Assembly: GCA_010157825.1 (NCBI GenBank) | Contig: VFSE01000199.1 | Location: 620,001 to 684,000, forward strand | Direction: 5' to 3' | Length of the DNA: 64,000 nucleotides | DNA from: Vickermania ingenoplastis | Taxonomy: Eukaryota; Euglenozoa; Kinetoplastea; Trypanosomatida; Trypanosomatidae | Shown here: piece by piece, positions 1 to 9,572 of the stretch | How the letters are laid out: each line of letters opens with the position of its first letter | How positions within the stretch are numbered: the first letter of the stretch is position 1 | Made by a program: the position numbers and the translations under genes | The notes under the pieces: generated by a model | What the model was told of the DNA's origin: nothing | The model's input: the letters and a program-made list of their open reading frames with translations, nothing else | The model's database searches: none

Positions 1-1
1 T

Positions 2-349
2 GACACCGCATTCCATCGCGAAATGTTTGAGCAGATTCACCTGCACTACCCCCGCATCGATATGGCCGGCCTGCCTATCGGGGCATATCACCCACGGGAA
101 ATGATGCACTTTTCTCACATCGATCCCCAGAGCGCTGTTGAGATCTTCTTCATCATGGAGATCCGTCAGGCGTACGGACTGCACTGGGGTACCTTTGAGC
201 TCGGTGGGGAGCCCATGGATGAGCCGCCTGAAGTGCTACAGGAAGTGGCTGCAGAAAGAAATCTGCGCTGCTCGGGGGGCGGGGAGGTACAAGATGGGGA
301 AGAACGCGCCTTTAGACTCATTCAGACGGGCGGCTACCTCCTCTTTTGA
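2..349 (+). CDS. NAPE-PLD-like metallo-beta-lactamase-fold hydrolase, C-terminal part (5' end outside window)
   Basis: The last ~115 residues of a protein that starts before base 1. It reads DTAFHREMFEQIHLHYPR, then GLPIGAYHPREMM, then GLHWGTFELGGEPMDEPP, and stops at TGA 347-349. The GAY-PR-M segment, a following His/Asp stretch (HIDPQSAVEIF) and HWGTF with a downstream EPP are characteristic of the C-terminal half of N-acyl-phosphatidylethanolamine phospholipase D and its bacterial/UlaG-like relatives. These are two-zinc enzymes releasing N-acylethanolamine from NAPE. The HxHxDH zinc motif would lie upstream and cannot be seen, so the activity is inferred from family membership. A broken paralogue follows at about 1.4-2.8 kb and shares the AFHREM...HLHYPR stretch, so this is one copy of a tandem pair. 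The protein ends in a short Gly/Glu-rich tail (SGGGEVQDGEER). Confidence 0.82.
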   Translation, partial: DTAFHREMFEQIHLHYPRIDMAGLPIGAYHPREMMHFSHIDPQSAVEIFFIMEIRQAYGLHWGTFELGGEPMDEPPEVLQEVAAERNLRCSGGGEVQDGEERAFRLIQTGGYLLF

Positions 350-1410
350 GATTGGGGGGAGTTGAAGGCGCCGGAGGTTTCTCTCGTTGCCGTTCTTCTT
401 TGCTCTCGTTGTTTGTTTCTCGCTCACCGGCCAACCCTCACGGTACTTTTTCTCACGTCTCTCGCATTCGTTTATGCGCTGATTCCATTCGCATCAGGGG
501 GAGGGGGGTAGGAGGACTTGAGCCTTTCACCATTATTATTATTATTATTATTGCTGTTCATACTTTTATTTATATTTTGTATCTTTAATGGTTGCTTTAT
601 TTTTTTTTGTTGGTTCTGTTTCCTTTTTTTCCCCCGAATTAAGAATTAAATGGCGGTTGCATTAACGATGAAGGAGGAATGATTCGTCTTAATGCAGATG
701 CCGACATAAAGTAGTGGAAATAAAAATGAGATGGGAACGGGCCTTCTCCGTCAAAGTTTGTCTCAGCGTGCTCGTGTCGGGGCTCCCCGTGATCCGCCGT
801 CCTCTGGGTATCATATGCTGCTCTCTTGCTCTCTTGTTTGTAGATCTGGCATATTCCTTTATATTTTTTTTTCTATTGCACTACTGTTTTGTCTGTCTTC
901 CAAAATTAATAATTTCACCTTTTTAACGTTTTATTATATCGTAGGAACCGGTGTTTGTTGCTTGTTACGTTTGTAAAATCCAACGCTGGTCAACTACCCT
1001 TCTCCTTCCCCACTCACCCTTTTCCGAGGGCACTATTCACTTCAATCCACCACCCAAATAATCATTGTTATTAGTGTTGTCTGTTGCACGGCAATCGTCC
1101 TTTATCTCTCCTCCTCTTCCTGCCTCGGTGGCTCTATCGCACACGATTCCTCCAACGTGTGTCGAGTAGGTGTTCGTCCTCTTCCATTATTATTGTTATT
1201 ATTATCGTTGTTGCAAAACATAGTTTAAAGAACAATTTCCCCCTCAACTTTTCGTTATACTTCCTTTTACTCATTCTCTCTATCTCCTCCTCTTCAGCGT
1301 AGATAGGTTCACGACACGCAATTAAGAGCCACATTATATATTAAAAAAAAAAAAAAAACTCTTTCACGTACGCCTTTACTTAGTAGATCCATCCTAAGCG
1401 CCGCGTACCA
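350..1410. other. AT-rich intergenic spacer
   Basis: No credible gene. The stretch holds T-rich and pyrimidine-rich DNA, an (ATT)n run at about 532-552, another at 1186-1206, and a run of 16 A at 1343-1358. The few ORFs are hydrophobic low-complexity translations of T-rich DNA. It is best read as 3'UTR plus trans-splicing signal for the next transcript. Confidence 0.6.
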
Positions 1411-2805
1411 GTGAGCCCTTTCAGCACACGATACACTCGTGCTGTGGGTGTACCTGCCTTTCTCTTCATGGAGTCCACCGTGGACACGCGTGCCGCCCGG
1501 CCCGGCGAGAAATGGTCCAACAGAGACAAGAAGAACACCAAATTCAAGAAGTATGATATGACCCCCGCCGAGCGAAGGCCCTCGCCCTCGCCCTCGTCGC
1601 TTTTCTTTCGTGCCTGGTGTGTAGTGCAGTACTTCCTGGTCCCCCCGATACGCCCCCCACCCCCCACCCCCACAAAGGCTACGAGGCGTTCTATCAAAAG
1701 TGGCACACCGCGTGCCACCCGCAGCAACTGCTGCGGGACGTACGCCTCTTCTCCTCCACCCCGGCGAAGCACCTTCTCGGGGGGTCTCGGCACTGAAGTG
1801 AGCTACCGCTGACGTCTAGCTAGGCGTACCTCGATCCATACACGGCCAAATGTAATGCGGAGCTGCACGCGGCAAAGGACAAACGTCCTACCGATGAGAA
1901 CCATTTGGCCGAAGGCGGGGAAGAGGAGGAGGTGCTCCGCCCACCCCCCACATGGCTCACCGTCTCAAACCCGTCTCCGTATCCCGAAGGCAAAGAAGGC
2001 ATTGTCCCTCAAGGATCTCATCTTTTGGCTGGGCCACGCCTCCCAGCTGCTCTGCCTCGTGCAGCCGGACATCAATATTCTCCTCGACCCCATCTTCTCG
2101 GAGCGTGCATCCCCGCTGCGCCACTGGGGCCCCAAGCGCCGCTTCCCCCCGCCCCTGGCAGTGGAGGAGCTCCCCCGCATCGACTTCGTGCTCGTCTCTC
2201 ACAATCACTACGACCACCTCGACAGTCAGTCGATCCGGGCCGTCTACAAGCGATTCCCCAATGTTCATTTCGTGCTGCCCAAGAACATGAGCACGCTGCT
2301 GAAGCCCTGGGGCATCCCGGCGGACGCCATCACCGAGCTGGACTGGTGGGAGGAGGCAGAGCTGCTGCTGTGGCGTGGAGGGGAGGCCAAAGGTGTCCGC
2401 CTTCGTATCGCCTGCACAGGCTGCACCCCAGCACAGCATTGGGGTCTTCATGCGATGGGCGACCGCAACAAGGTGCTGTGGTGTGGCTGGGTGGTGGGCT
2501 ACCAGCTCGTGGAGAACAAATCGAAGCATTGCACCTCACCGGAGCCGCACTGGATCAACGGTGACGGCCCTTTGCTGCTGTGCGGCCCTTTGCCGCCCTC
2601 CACGCTCACATCCCTTTCGGGGTGGGGACTGGGGTCTCGTCAAGACGTACGACGACGCAGGCGCCACCGCCTTTCATCGAGAAATGCTCTAGCAGATGCA
2701 CCTGCACTACCCCCGGGGGGGCCTCTCCCCCAGCGCTGCCAGACGTTTGTTCACCGGGACGTCCCTCCGTGGGAGTTGGATCGAGATCGAGGTGGATGCT
2801 TCTAG
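1411..2805 (+). pseudogene. Decayed tandem copy of the NAPE-PLD-like hydrolase
   Basis: Pieces of one NAPE-PLD-like protein lie in order but in different frames. A possible N-terminal piece is near 1468 (FKKYDMTPAERR). A YEAFYQKWHTACHPQQLLRD piece begins at 1680 in frame 3, then two stops (1797, 1821), then YLDPYTAKCNAELHAAKDKR from 1827 in the same frame. The core is in frame 1 from about 1990: FWLGHASQLLCLVQPDINIL, LVSHNHYDHLD (the zinc-binding HxHxDH motif, about 2194-2226) and CTPAQHWG...LWCGWVV. A last piece in frame 2 reads GDWGLVKTYDDAGATAFHREM, then an in-frame TAG, then QMHLHYPR. That last piece matches the intact gene at the left edge almost residue for residue, so this is a duplicate. 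At least two frameshifts and three stops, plus loss of the GAY-PR and HWGTF regions, make a working enzyme unlikely. Host gene, so decay rather than a mobile element. Confidence 0.8.
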
Positions 2806-2873
2806 AAGGAGCAGTTGTACTAGGCCTCCGCAGTTCAACCACACAAAAAAAAAGAGAGATCCACTTTAAATGA

Positions 2874-3331
2874 TACACGGGAAGGGAACGATTATTTTTT
2901 ATTATTTTTTTAAGGAAAGAAACAAAACAAATCCCTCTTAAGCTCAACTTTTATCCACATCAACTAACTCTTTTTTTTTTAGTTTTTGGTTAGTATTGTT
3001 TTATTCTATTTTAGTTTTTTTTTGTTTGTTTGTTTGTTTGTTTGTTTTGTTTTGTTTTGTTTTTTAGTGCGTCTGATGGCACGGCAAGAGAGACAGGCGC
3101 TGTCGAGATAGCAAATGGCAAGCGGCGTGTTTAAGAACTACACTCCTACAGAACTACACTCCTACTACACTTTTCTAAAAAGCAAGCTGCTCTTTCTCTT
3201 TTTTTTTAAGGTGCGCTCCGCCCACGGAAGAACGAAAGCAAAAAAAAAAGGAAGAAAATACGGAACGAGGTATTAAAAAATAAGCGGCGGTGAGAAAGAG
3301 GAGCGTTGATGTCCTCCGCGACGTTGTTTGC

Positions 3332-3405
<74 letters not shown>

Positions 3406-3470
3406 ACGTTTGAAGTCTTTCACACAAGGCGGCCATACCCACAGGCTACCAGGTCGCGGATAGAGAAACT
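2874..3470. other. Intergenic spacer with (GTTT)n, (TTA)n and (TC)n tracts
   Basis: The spacer contains a (GTTT)n/(GTTTT)n run at about 3023-3062, a 16-bp direct tandem duplication (unit AGAACTACACTCCTAC, 3134-3149 and 3150-3165), a (TTA)n run at 3334-3365 and a (TC)n run at 3366-3401. No coding signal. Confidence 0.7.
3366..3415 (+). promoter_or_regulatory. Putative trans-splice acceptor of the CDC5 gene
   Basis: A long (CT)n plus T tract is followed by the first AG at 3414-3415, 56 bases before the ATG at 3471. This is the usual layout of a kinetoplastid spliced-leader acceptor. The exact AG is a guess, since further AGs lie at about 3427-3460. Confidence 0.45.
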
Positions 3471-5723
3471 ATGAGTGTGCGGCTTCACTTCAAAGGCGGC
3501 GCATGGACGAATGCGGAGGATCAGGTACTGCGGGCAGCTCTCTCTGCCGGCAACCGGGACTGGGAGCGCGTCGCCTCCAACCTACGCAACAAGACCGGCG
3601 CGCAGTGCAGAGATCGATGGGAGAACTACCTGGACCCGCGCCTGAACATCAAAGAGGAGTGGAGCGTGGAAGAGGACACCCTGCTGGTCGAGCTCCAGCA
3701 GCTCTTTCACGCCCAGTGGAACCTCATTGCAGCGCAGATCGCCAAGAAGGGGGCCAAGCACTACATCCGCCCGGCGTGGCTGTGTGAGGAGCGCTATCTT
3801 CAGCTCAAGGCGCAGTGGGAGTACCAGGAGAAGCAGAAGGCTGCGGCGGCGGAGGGGCGGCCCATGTCGACCACCCTGGAGCAGTTCATGGCGGATCGGC
3901 AGCGCGTGTGGAACGCGCGTAAGGCGCACGAGGAGCGCGCCGCCAAGGGTGACACCGTGAGCGGCGATCCCACGCGAGATGATATGGTTAGCATCACCGT
4001 GGGGCGCCTGGCGAACCAAGACCAAAAGAAGGGGCTGCGGAAGGAACGCGAGCGACAGCTCGCCGAGGCAAGCTTCCAGGCCAAACTGCAGAACCAGCGC
4101 GAGGGTCTCGAAAGCGGCACGCTATCACAACGCCAGCAGAAGCGGATGCGACGTGCGATCGAGGAGGACGAGCGCACGGGGAATGGAAAGCGGCTGCGCG
4201 GAGAGTCCCACGCAGAAAACGATGAGGAGGAGGAGGAGGACGAGGACGAGGAGGAGGACGAAGAAGAATCCACCGGAGGGCGGCATCGCCGTCGCTTTGA
4301 GCCCATCGATGTGTCCAAGGCGGAGGAGGAGGCGGGTGTGCAGCGACGGCAAAGGGTCTTGATCCGTAAGCCTTTAGATGCCACACCCGCGCCGCCGCCC
4401 CCCTTGCTCCAGCTCGAGGCCGGGGAGGACGAGGTGCTTCGCCTGAAAGCCGACCCAGGCGGTAGCGGCAGCGGCAGCACGGAGAACGCAGCCGCGGCGG
4501 AATCGTCGACGCCCCGCCTCCTCACAGCAGGGAAGGCACACAGCAGCGGCAGCAGTGCTGGGGGCATCACCTGGAACGAGATGGTCCTCGACGCTGTCAC
4601 ACGCCCGTCCAAAGCCCTTGTCGACCTCGATGACCTCTTCTCGCAACTCCCTCCCGACGACACGGCAAACAACATGCTTGACGTCCCCAGCGTTGAACTC
4701 ATCGCCTCGGCGTTTATGGCCGACACGGCGGCGGTGCCCCACGCACGTACCGACCCGCTGCCCACCACCCCATCCCCTTCTCCCGCTGGGAGTGTTCGCC
4801 CCGGTACGGTGGCGCCGCAGCCCTCCCCCTCCTGCGCTCAGAAGACAACGGAGGAGCCTCGGGATGAGAGGGATATCAAGGCGGCGGCTGGGCTTTCCAC
4901 ACACCTATTGGTATCGCTGGAGGAGGAAGACGTCGAAGAAGAGCCTGTTGAGCCCTCCTGCCGTCGGGATCTCCACGACGACGACGAGGCCGCGGCGGGC
5001 GCTGCCCACTCGGTCCATTTCCCAAATGACCTGGATCGTGCGGAGCAACGCATTCTCCACATGGCGTGGTGGATGTCTCCAGCGCCAGGAGAGCGCCAAC
5101 GTGGTCCTCGCCACGTAACGCCTACGGACGAGAGGATGGAGATGGACGAACGCGAGAGAGCGCGGCAACACATCAACGCCGCGGCGGCGACCGTACCGCT
5201 TCTGGACCCTCCTCCTCCTCCTCCCACCACCACCGCCACCGCCACCGACGGCCCCGCCTTTCAGCTCTCTTCATCGCTCTCCTCCGCGTTGGTGGAGGAG
5301 CTGCACGCGGCGCTGAAGAACGCCGCCGACCACCTGGAGCCCTCTCTTGGCCCCGCGAGGGCACAGCTGCTCCAACACGTGAGGCTGGCATTCGTGGACG
5401 GTGGACTCCGACGGTGGTTGTTTCTGGTGCTTCACTCTCTCCCGGTGTGGCAGTCGCAGCAGCTGCATCGTGCCGTGGCGCCGCACTCCTCTACTGGAGT
5501 GACAGCAAACGTTTTGGAGACGTTTCTGTTCTATGTGCTGCGCTACTGGTGCCGTCGTCTGGCCGAGGCGGAGGCGGAAGTGGCGCACCTGTGCCGGGTG
5601 ATGGAGATGGAGCGAGTCGAGATGGAACGTCGGCTGCACATTGTGGCCAGCGAGTGCGAGCGCGTGGCGGTGGAGGAGGCGGAATGGCAAGAGCGGTACG
5701 CACACAAGATGAAGAAGGGCTAA
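3471..5723 (+). CDS. CDC5: CDC5/Cef1-like Myb-repeat splicing factor
   Basis: A 750-residue protein. The N-terminus has two Myb/SANT repeats in the CDC5 arrangement: FKGGAWTNAEDQVLRAAL...WERVASNLRNKTGAQCRDRW...LDPRLN (about 7-58), then EEWSVEEDTLLVELQ...QWNLIAAQI (about 61-90). After them comes the family segment RLANQDQKKGLRKERERQL and a later RVLIRKPLDATP, the equivalent of the conserved CDC5 region ending in IRKPL. An acidic run of mostly Glu/Asp follows at about 247-270, then a long Pro/Ser/Ala-rich linker and a C-terminal coiled coil rich in Glu and Arg (about 690-745). CDC5 is a core member of the Prp19 (NTC) spliceosome complex. In a kinetoplastid it would serve mainly spliced-leader trans-splicing. 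The second repeat is slightly extended (KKGAKHYIRPAWLCEERY). The start is the first ATG after the (CT)n acceptor tract. The call is firm; the C-terminal half is poorly conserved. Confidence 0.9.
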   Translation: MSVRLHFKGGAWTNAEDQVLRAALSAGNRDWERVASNLRNKTGAQCRDRWENYLDPRLNIKEEWSVEEDTLLVELQQLFHAQWNLIAAQIAKKGAKHYIRPAWLCEERYLQLKAQWEYQEKQKAAAAEGRPMSTTLEQFMADRQRVWNARKAHEERAAKGDTVSGDPTRDDMVSITVGRLANQDQKKGLRKERERQLAEASFQAKLQNQREGLESGTLSQRQQKRMRRAIEEDERTGNGKRLRGESHAENDEEEEEDEDEEEDEEESTGGRHRRRFEPIDVSKAEEEAGVQRRQRVLIRKPLDATPAPPPPLLQLEAGEDEVLRLKADPGGSGSGSTENAAAAESSTPRLLTAGKAHSSGSSAGGITWNEMVLDAVTRPSKALVDLDDLFSQLPPDDTANNMLDVPSVELIASAFMADTAAVPHARTDPLPTTPSPSPAGSVRPGTVAPQPSPSCAQKTTEEPRDERDIKAAAGLSTHLLVSLEEEDVEEEPVEPSCRRDLHDDDEAAAGAAHSVHFPNDLDRAEQRILHMAWWMSPAPGERQRGPRHVTPTDERMEMDERERARQHINAAAATVPLLDPPPPPPTTTATATDGPAFQLSSSLSSALVEELHAALKNAADHLEPSLGPARAQLLQHVRLAFVDGGLRRWLFLVLHSLPVWQSQQLHRAVAPHSSTGVTANVLETFLFYVLRYWCRRLAEAEAEVAHLCRVMEMERVEMERRLHIVASECERVAVEEAEWQERYAHKMKKG

Positions 5724-6252
5724 GGAGAACGCCAGGAGGCTGTTGGATCGGGGCGGGCGGGGGGGAGGGGAGGGGGGAGGGGGTCAACTCTCTCTCTCTC
5801 TCTCTATAGTCATCCTGAGAAAGCTTAAAAGAAAAAAAAAGCAGCAGAATCACAAGAAAGAAATATATTAAGAACCGAACAGAGAAATCCAAGTGTTCCT
5901 GTGAGGTGGCTGGGCTAGGCGCGGTGTCCTACCGCCTCCTTTCTTGTTGTTGAATTAATTATATCTTTTGTTTCTTTTGTTTGTTTGTTTTTTGCTGTTG
6001 CTCGTCTGTGAGTAGCTCGCCTCCCATTAAGTGGAAGAAGGAGTTTGTTTTTAGTTGTTTTTTTATTATATTTTTAACGAGGGGGAGGATCCCAGCATAC
6101 AAGCGTACATACAGAAGCGTAGATTTTAATCTAAGAAGAGGAAGGAGAGTGTGCAGTGAACTGGTGGGCTGAGGAATAGGAACGAATTTATATCTTTCCT
6201 TAGCTCAAACATAAGAGGCGACAGACACTGTTTCGCTATTCGCTGTGGATTC
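5724..6252. other. Intergenic spacer
   Basis: G-rich then (CT)n sequence (about 5788-5807) directly after the stop, followed by T-rich DNA with (GTTT)n at about 5970-5990. No gene seen. Confidence 0.6.
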
Positions 6253-8463
6253 ATGGCGACCCTCTCCCATAGCAGTGCCGTAGTGTGGCCCCTCTTCTCG
6301 GGAGCACCTCGTCCACGGCCCGTGGCCCTCTCGCCGGCTTCCATGGGCGGTGGTCGGCCCCTCGACGACACGGATCATCCCCAGTCCGCCCGCTCTTTTC
6401 TCGATTGCCAAAACTATCGTGTGGCAGCGCCCACATATGGCTGCCCCTCATTCCCCCCTTCTCCTCTTCTGGCTGGCGTGGCACCGCCCCCTTTGGTAGC
6501 CTCCGTCCAGAGCTGCTGCCGCCCCACCGTCATGGGTGGTGGTGTCGATGGCTGCTGTCCCTCTCGTCGGGGGTCGAGATGGCGTTCTCGCGCCCTCATT
6601 ACGTCCCTCCTTATCCGCGGCGGTGTAGAGCAGAACCCAGGGCCCCTATCCCCGTCTCAGTGGCAGCCCAATTCCCCGGTAAACCATAAAAAGCAAAGCC
6701 CCTCACCCGCTGGGGTAAGGGGCAGTGGCCCCAACCTGAATGCTGGAGGAGGTCTGCAAGGCAGTACACACGGGCCATCGCCGCCAGCGCAAAGGGGCCA
6801 CAACAACAGGAGGCAGCCGCCACCTGCAGGTGTGCGAAGGCTACACCGCAGCAATAAATCGCCTTGTGGCCCCGCAGCAGCAGGAAGAGAGGGAGGCCCG
6901 ACGGGAGGAGGAGGTCCTTCTCCCCCACGTCAAAACAACAGCAACAACAAGCAGCAGCAGCAGCAGCAGCAGGGCAAGCAGCGCATGCAGCAACAAAGAC
7001 CCAGCAAGCAAGGTGCAGGGGCACCATCTGGGTCAGCAGGGCCTCATCCTCGACCCCCGGCACAGCGCGCTCAACAGAAGAAGCAGCCTCCGGGCCGACC
7101 CCAGCAGCAGCACGCCCAGTTAGGCTGCAGCAGCGCTGTGCCGACCAACCCGCAGCGCCGACATCCCAAAATGTGCCCGGATGGGCTCCCCACGCGGCAA
7201 CAGCTCCAGGCATTAAGACATGCAGGCAAGAGCTCGCTTCAAGCGTGGGAGAGTGTGGTGGATCTCCGTCGTGCATCTCTGTGGCCCTGCTTCGAACCCC
7301 CTTCTATGGCAGGGAGCCATCCTAAAATGTTCAAGCGTCATGCGGCGTATTTGCTTGGTATACATCAGTGTGTAGGCGTCTCTTCCGATTCTCACGTCGC
7401 CGCCAGAGCGTGTAAGTATAGGTCCAAGCATGGTTGGGGGTACGTGCGCTACCCGTTCCAACCCGCACCTCTGGCCGCCTTCAAGATACCGTCTTTCATC
7501 CGAGGTCACGTCGCGTGGCCGGAAGACCAGCTCGAGCAGTTGTCCGCCGCGTGGGCTCGCTCCCCGCACCCCGCAGCGTCAACCGCCCCCGGTGCGGCTC
7601 CGTGGGCACCAGAGGCAGCAGCGGAGGAGACGGCCCTGCAGGGGCTCTCTCAGCCCCCCTCCTCCTTTTTCTTTGCTGCGGCTGTGGATGGGGACAGCGA
7701 GCCCCTCGCAGGCTCGCAGGGTCCACAGGAAGAGGATGGCGATGATGATGATGATGATGACCCGAGTCGGGCACCGACGACGCCTTCTTCAATGTACAGC
7801 GTGGGTGGGGCTTGCGGCACTTCATCGAAGGCGCTCACGGGATTCTGGGCAGCGACAGCGGCGGGATCGGCATCGGGTGCTCCTGTCTTCACTGGCGAGA
7901 CGGATGCAGACAACGCTAACGACTTCGCTCTGATCGATGCCGAGGCGCCGCAGGAGGGAGATGACGTCGGTGTCATCGACGTTTCTTCACAGGACGAGAA
8001 ATACGTGGATGCGGACGAGGAGGAAGTGGGGGATGCGGTGGAAGAACGAGGCGTAGGAGCGGAAGTGGTGTTGGAGGGCAATGAGGAGGTGGAGGAACAA
8101 CAAGCGGGGTGCCATCGCCTCCTCCACTACTTGGAAGGGGAGCCCGTGTCGCCGTCCGTGTATCGTGAAGAGGAGGCGGGTGAAGACGACGGATCGTCTG
8201 GGGCCCCAGACGGTTGGGAAGAGAATCTGGTACGGGCCCCGGAGAGCACACAGGATGCCGTGGAGGGGGAACACAAGGAAACGGATAAGAGTTTCCCTCA
8301 AGAAGAAGCAGAAGCGAATCATGTGTCTTTGAATCCTTCAGCGGGGGATGAACATGAGGAGCCCCCCACACAGAAACGGAAGTTGGAAGAGGGACCATGC
8401 ACTCATATTGCACAGCCATGGCCAGCGACGAACGTCGTGGAGGATCTTTCCCTCGCCCACTGA
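6253..8463 (+). CDS. Protein of unknown function with a 2A-like NPGP ribosome-skipping motif
   Basis: A 736-residue ORF from ATG 6253. Residues 111-131 read RSRALITSLLIRGGVEQNPGP, close to the 2A consensus D-V/I-E-x-N-P-G-P, with Gly in place of the Asp. The preceding LL-rich stretch is also 2A-like. If active, synthesis would break between G130 and P131 (bases 6642/6643), releasing a 130-residue leader. Trypanosome LINE retroposons (L1Tc and ingi relatives) carry such N-terminal 2A motifs, so the 5' end may derive from a LINE, but no endonuclease, RT or RNase H domain follows. After the motif come a Pro/Gln/Asn-rich basic region with a Q run (about 232-240), a more ordered core (about 310-430: LQALRHAGKSSLQAWE, FKRHAAYLLGIHQCVG, KYRSKHGWGYVRYPFQP), a seven-Asp run near 497, and an acidic tail with TQKRKLEE near the end. 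I do not recognise the core. It could be a host gene that captured a leader, or a remnant ORF1-type retroposon protein kept open. Confidence 0.72.
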   Translation: MATLSHSSAVVWPLFSGAPRPRPVALSPASMGGGRPLDDTDHPQSARSFLDCQNYRVAAPTYGCPSFPPSPLLAGVAPPPLVASVQSCCRPTVMGGGVDGCCPSRRGSRWRSRALITSLLIRGGVEQNPGPLSPSQWQPNSPVNHKKQSPSPAGVRGSGPNLNAGGGLQGSTHGPSPPAQRGHNNRRQPPPAGVRRLHRSNKSPCGPAAAGREGGPTGGGGPSPPRQNNSNNKQQQQQQQGKQRMQQQRPSKQGAGAPSGSAGPHPRPPAQRAQQKKQPPGRPQQQHAQLGCSSAVPTNPQRRHPKMCPDGLPTRQQLQALRHAGKSSLQAWESVVDLRRASLWPCFEPPSMAGSHPKMFKRHAAYLLGIHQCVGVSSDSHVAARACKYRSKHGWGYVRYPFQPAPLAAFKIPSFIRGHVAWPEDQLEQLSAAWARSPHPAASTAPGAAPWAPEAAAEETALQGLSQPPSSFFFAAAVDGDSEPLAGSQGPQEEDGDDDDDDDPSRAPTTPSSMYSVGGACGTSSKALTGFWAATAAGSASGAPVFTGETDADNANDFALIDAEAPQEGDDVGVIDVSSQDEKYVDADEEEVGDAVEERGVGAEVVLEGNEEVEEQQAGCHRLLHYLEGEPVSPSVYREEEAGEDDGSSGAPDGWEENLVRAPESTQDAVEGEHKETDKSFPQEEAEANHVSLNPSAGDEHEEPPTQKRKLEEGPCTHIAQPWPATNVVEDLSLAH
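6583..6645 (+). other. 2A-like translational skipping motif
   Basis: The coding segment for RSRALITSLLIRGGVEQNPGP. The NPGP codons lie at 6634-6645. In known 2A peptides the ribosome fails to form the Gly-Pro bond and resumes at Pro. The usual Asp before V-E is Gly here, which may weaken activity. Confidence 0.6.
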
Positions 8464-9301
8464 CGTCGAGCTGCGGGTTCACTGGGTTGCTCTTTACCGC
8501 CCCTCCATCGTTTTGTTGGGTTTTATGTTGTTGTTGTTGTTTTGTTTGTTTTGTTTTGTTTTCGTAATAATTAACACTTATAGGGTAAATTGATACTCCC
8601 CCTGGTATCCAGGGCCGAAGCGTTCGTGTTCTACCTGCTATTCCTCCCCCCCGTTCCTCTCTACGGTTGTACGCCTTGTCATGTTTATGTTGCCTTCCAG
8701 GTCGCGCTTCGGCGTCAGCGGAACGGCATACAAGCATGACTCCGTACGGAAAGCACATGCCACACACACATCAAAGTGCCACACACACATACAAAAAGAT
8801 TAATAAAGAAACTGAATTTAAATGGGAAAAAAAACAACTACATAAGTTAGGGTCCTAACTGTGCCAATTGCGTACTGATCATGTTTGTGAATTATATTTG
8901 TTGTCCTCTGTCTTTATTTTATGATGATGATGCTTATTATTATTATTATAATTACTATTATCATATCTAATTCAGCGCTTAGAATAGGAAAAGAGCGGAT
9001 AAGGCAAAAGTATCGCTCCAGCGCCGTTTGGCAGGCAAAAAATGATGAACGTATGGAACAACTCTGTTTGTCTTCGGCAGCACAGATTTGAGAGTATATG
9101 ACCTCTATGAGTAGATATAGATGAAGGGTATATCTGGCCTAGGACTAGCTGCAGCGGGAGGTTTACGAATGTCTATTCATACATACAGTTGGCATTCCTT
9201 TGTTGTTGTTGTTATCGTTTGTTTTTTTTTTTTGTTTTTTTTTTGTATGGATTGCGGATGCGCATGCACCGTAGGAACAAAATCCTTGATCTTTCTTTCT
9301 T

Positions 9302-9346
<45 letters not shown>

Positions 9347-9420
9347 GCTTGTGTTTTATCCAGGTAGTGGCTCTTGTCTTTCTCCTTGTTCGATTCTCCG
9401 CGTTGTTGTTGTTGCTGTTC

Positions 9421-9456
<36 letters not shown>

Positions 9457-9572
9457 GCTCTCATCTTGTGGCCGCATACTTTCATAATAATAAAAAATAA
9501 AAAATAAATAAGTAAGTGCATACCGTTACGCATCGCTCTCCGCCTCACACACTCACATACCCTTTCGTCTTC
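8464..9572. other. Intergenic spacer with (GTT)n and (GT)n tracts
   Basis: Contains (TTA)n at about 8934-8950, a long (GTT)n run at 9303-9345 and a (GT)n run at about 9424-9455. Short ORFs here (poly-Val, poly-Leu, poly-Cys or Thr-His repeats) are translations of these tracts. The acceptor for the methyltransferase gene probably lies in the T/GT-rich part. Confidence 0.65.
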
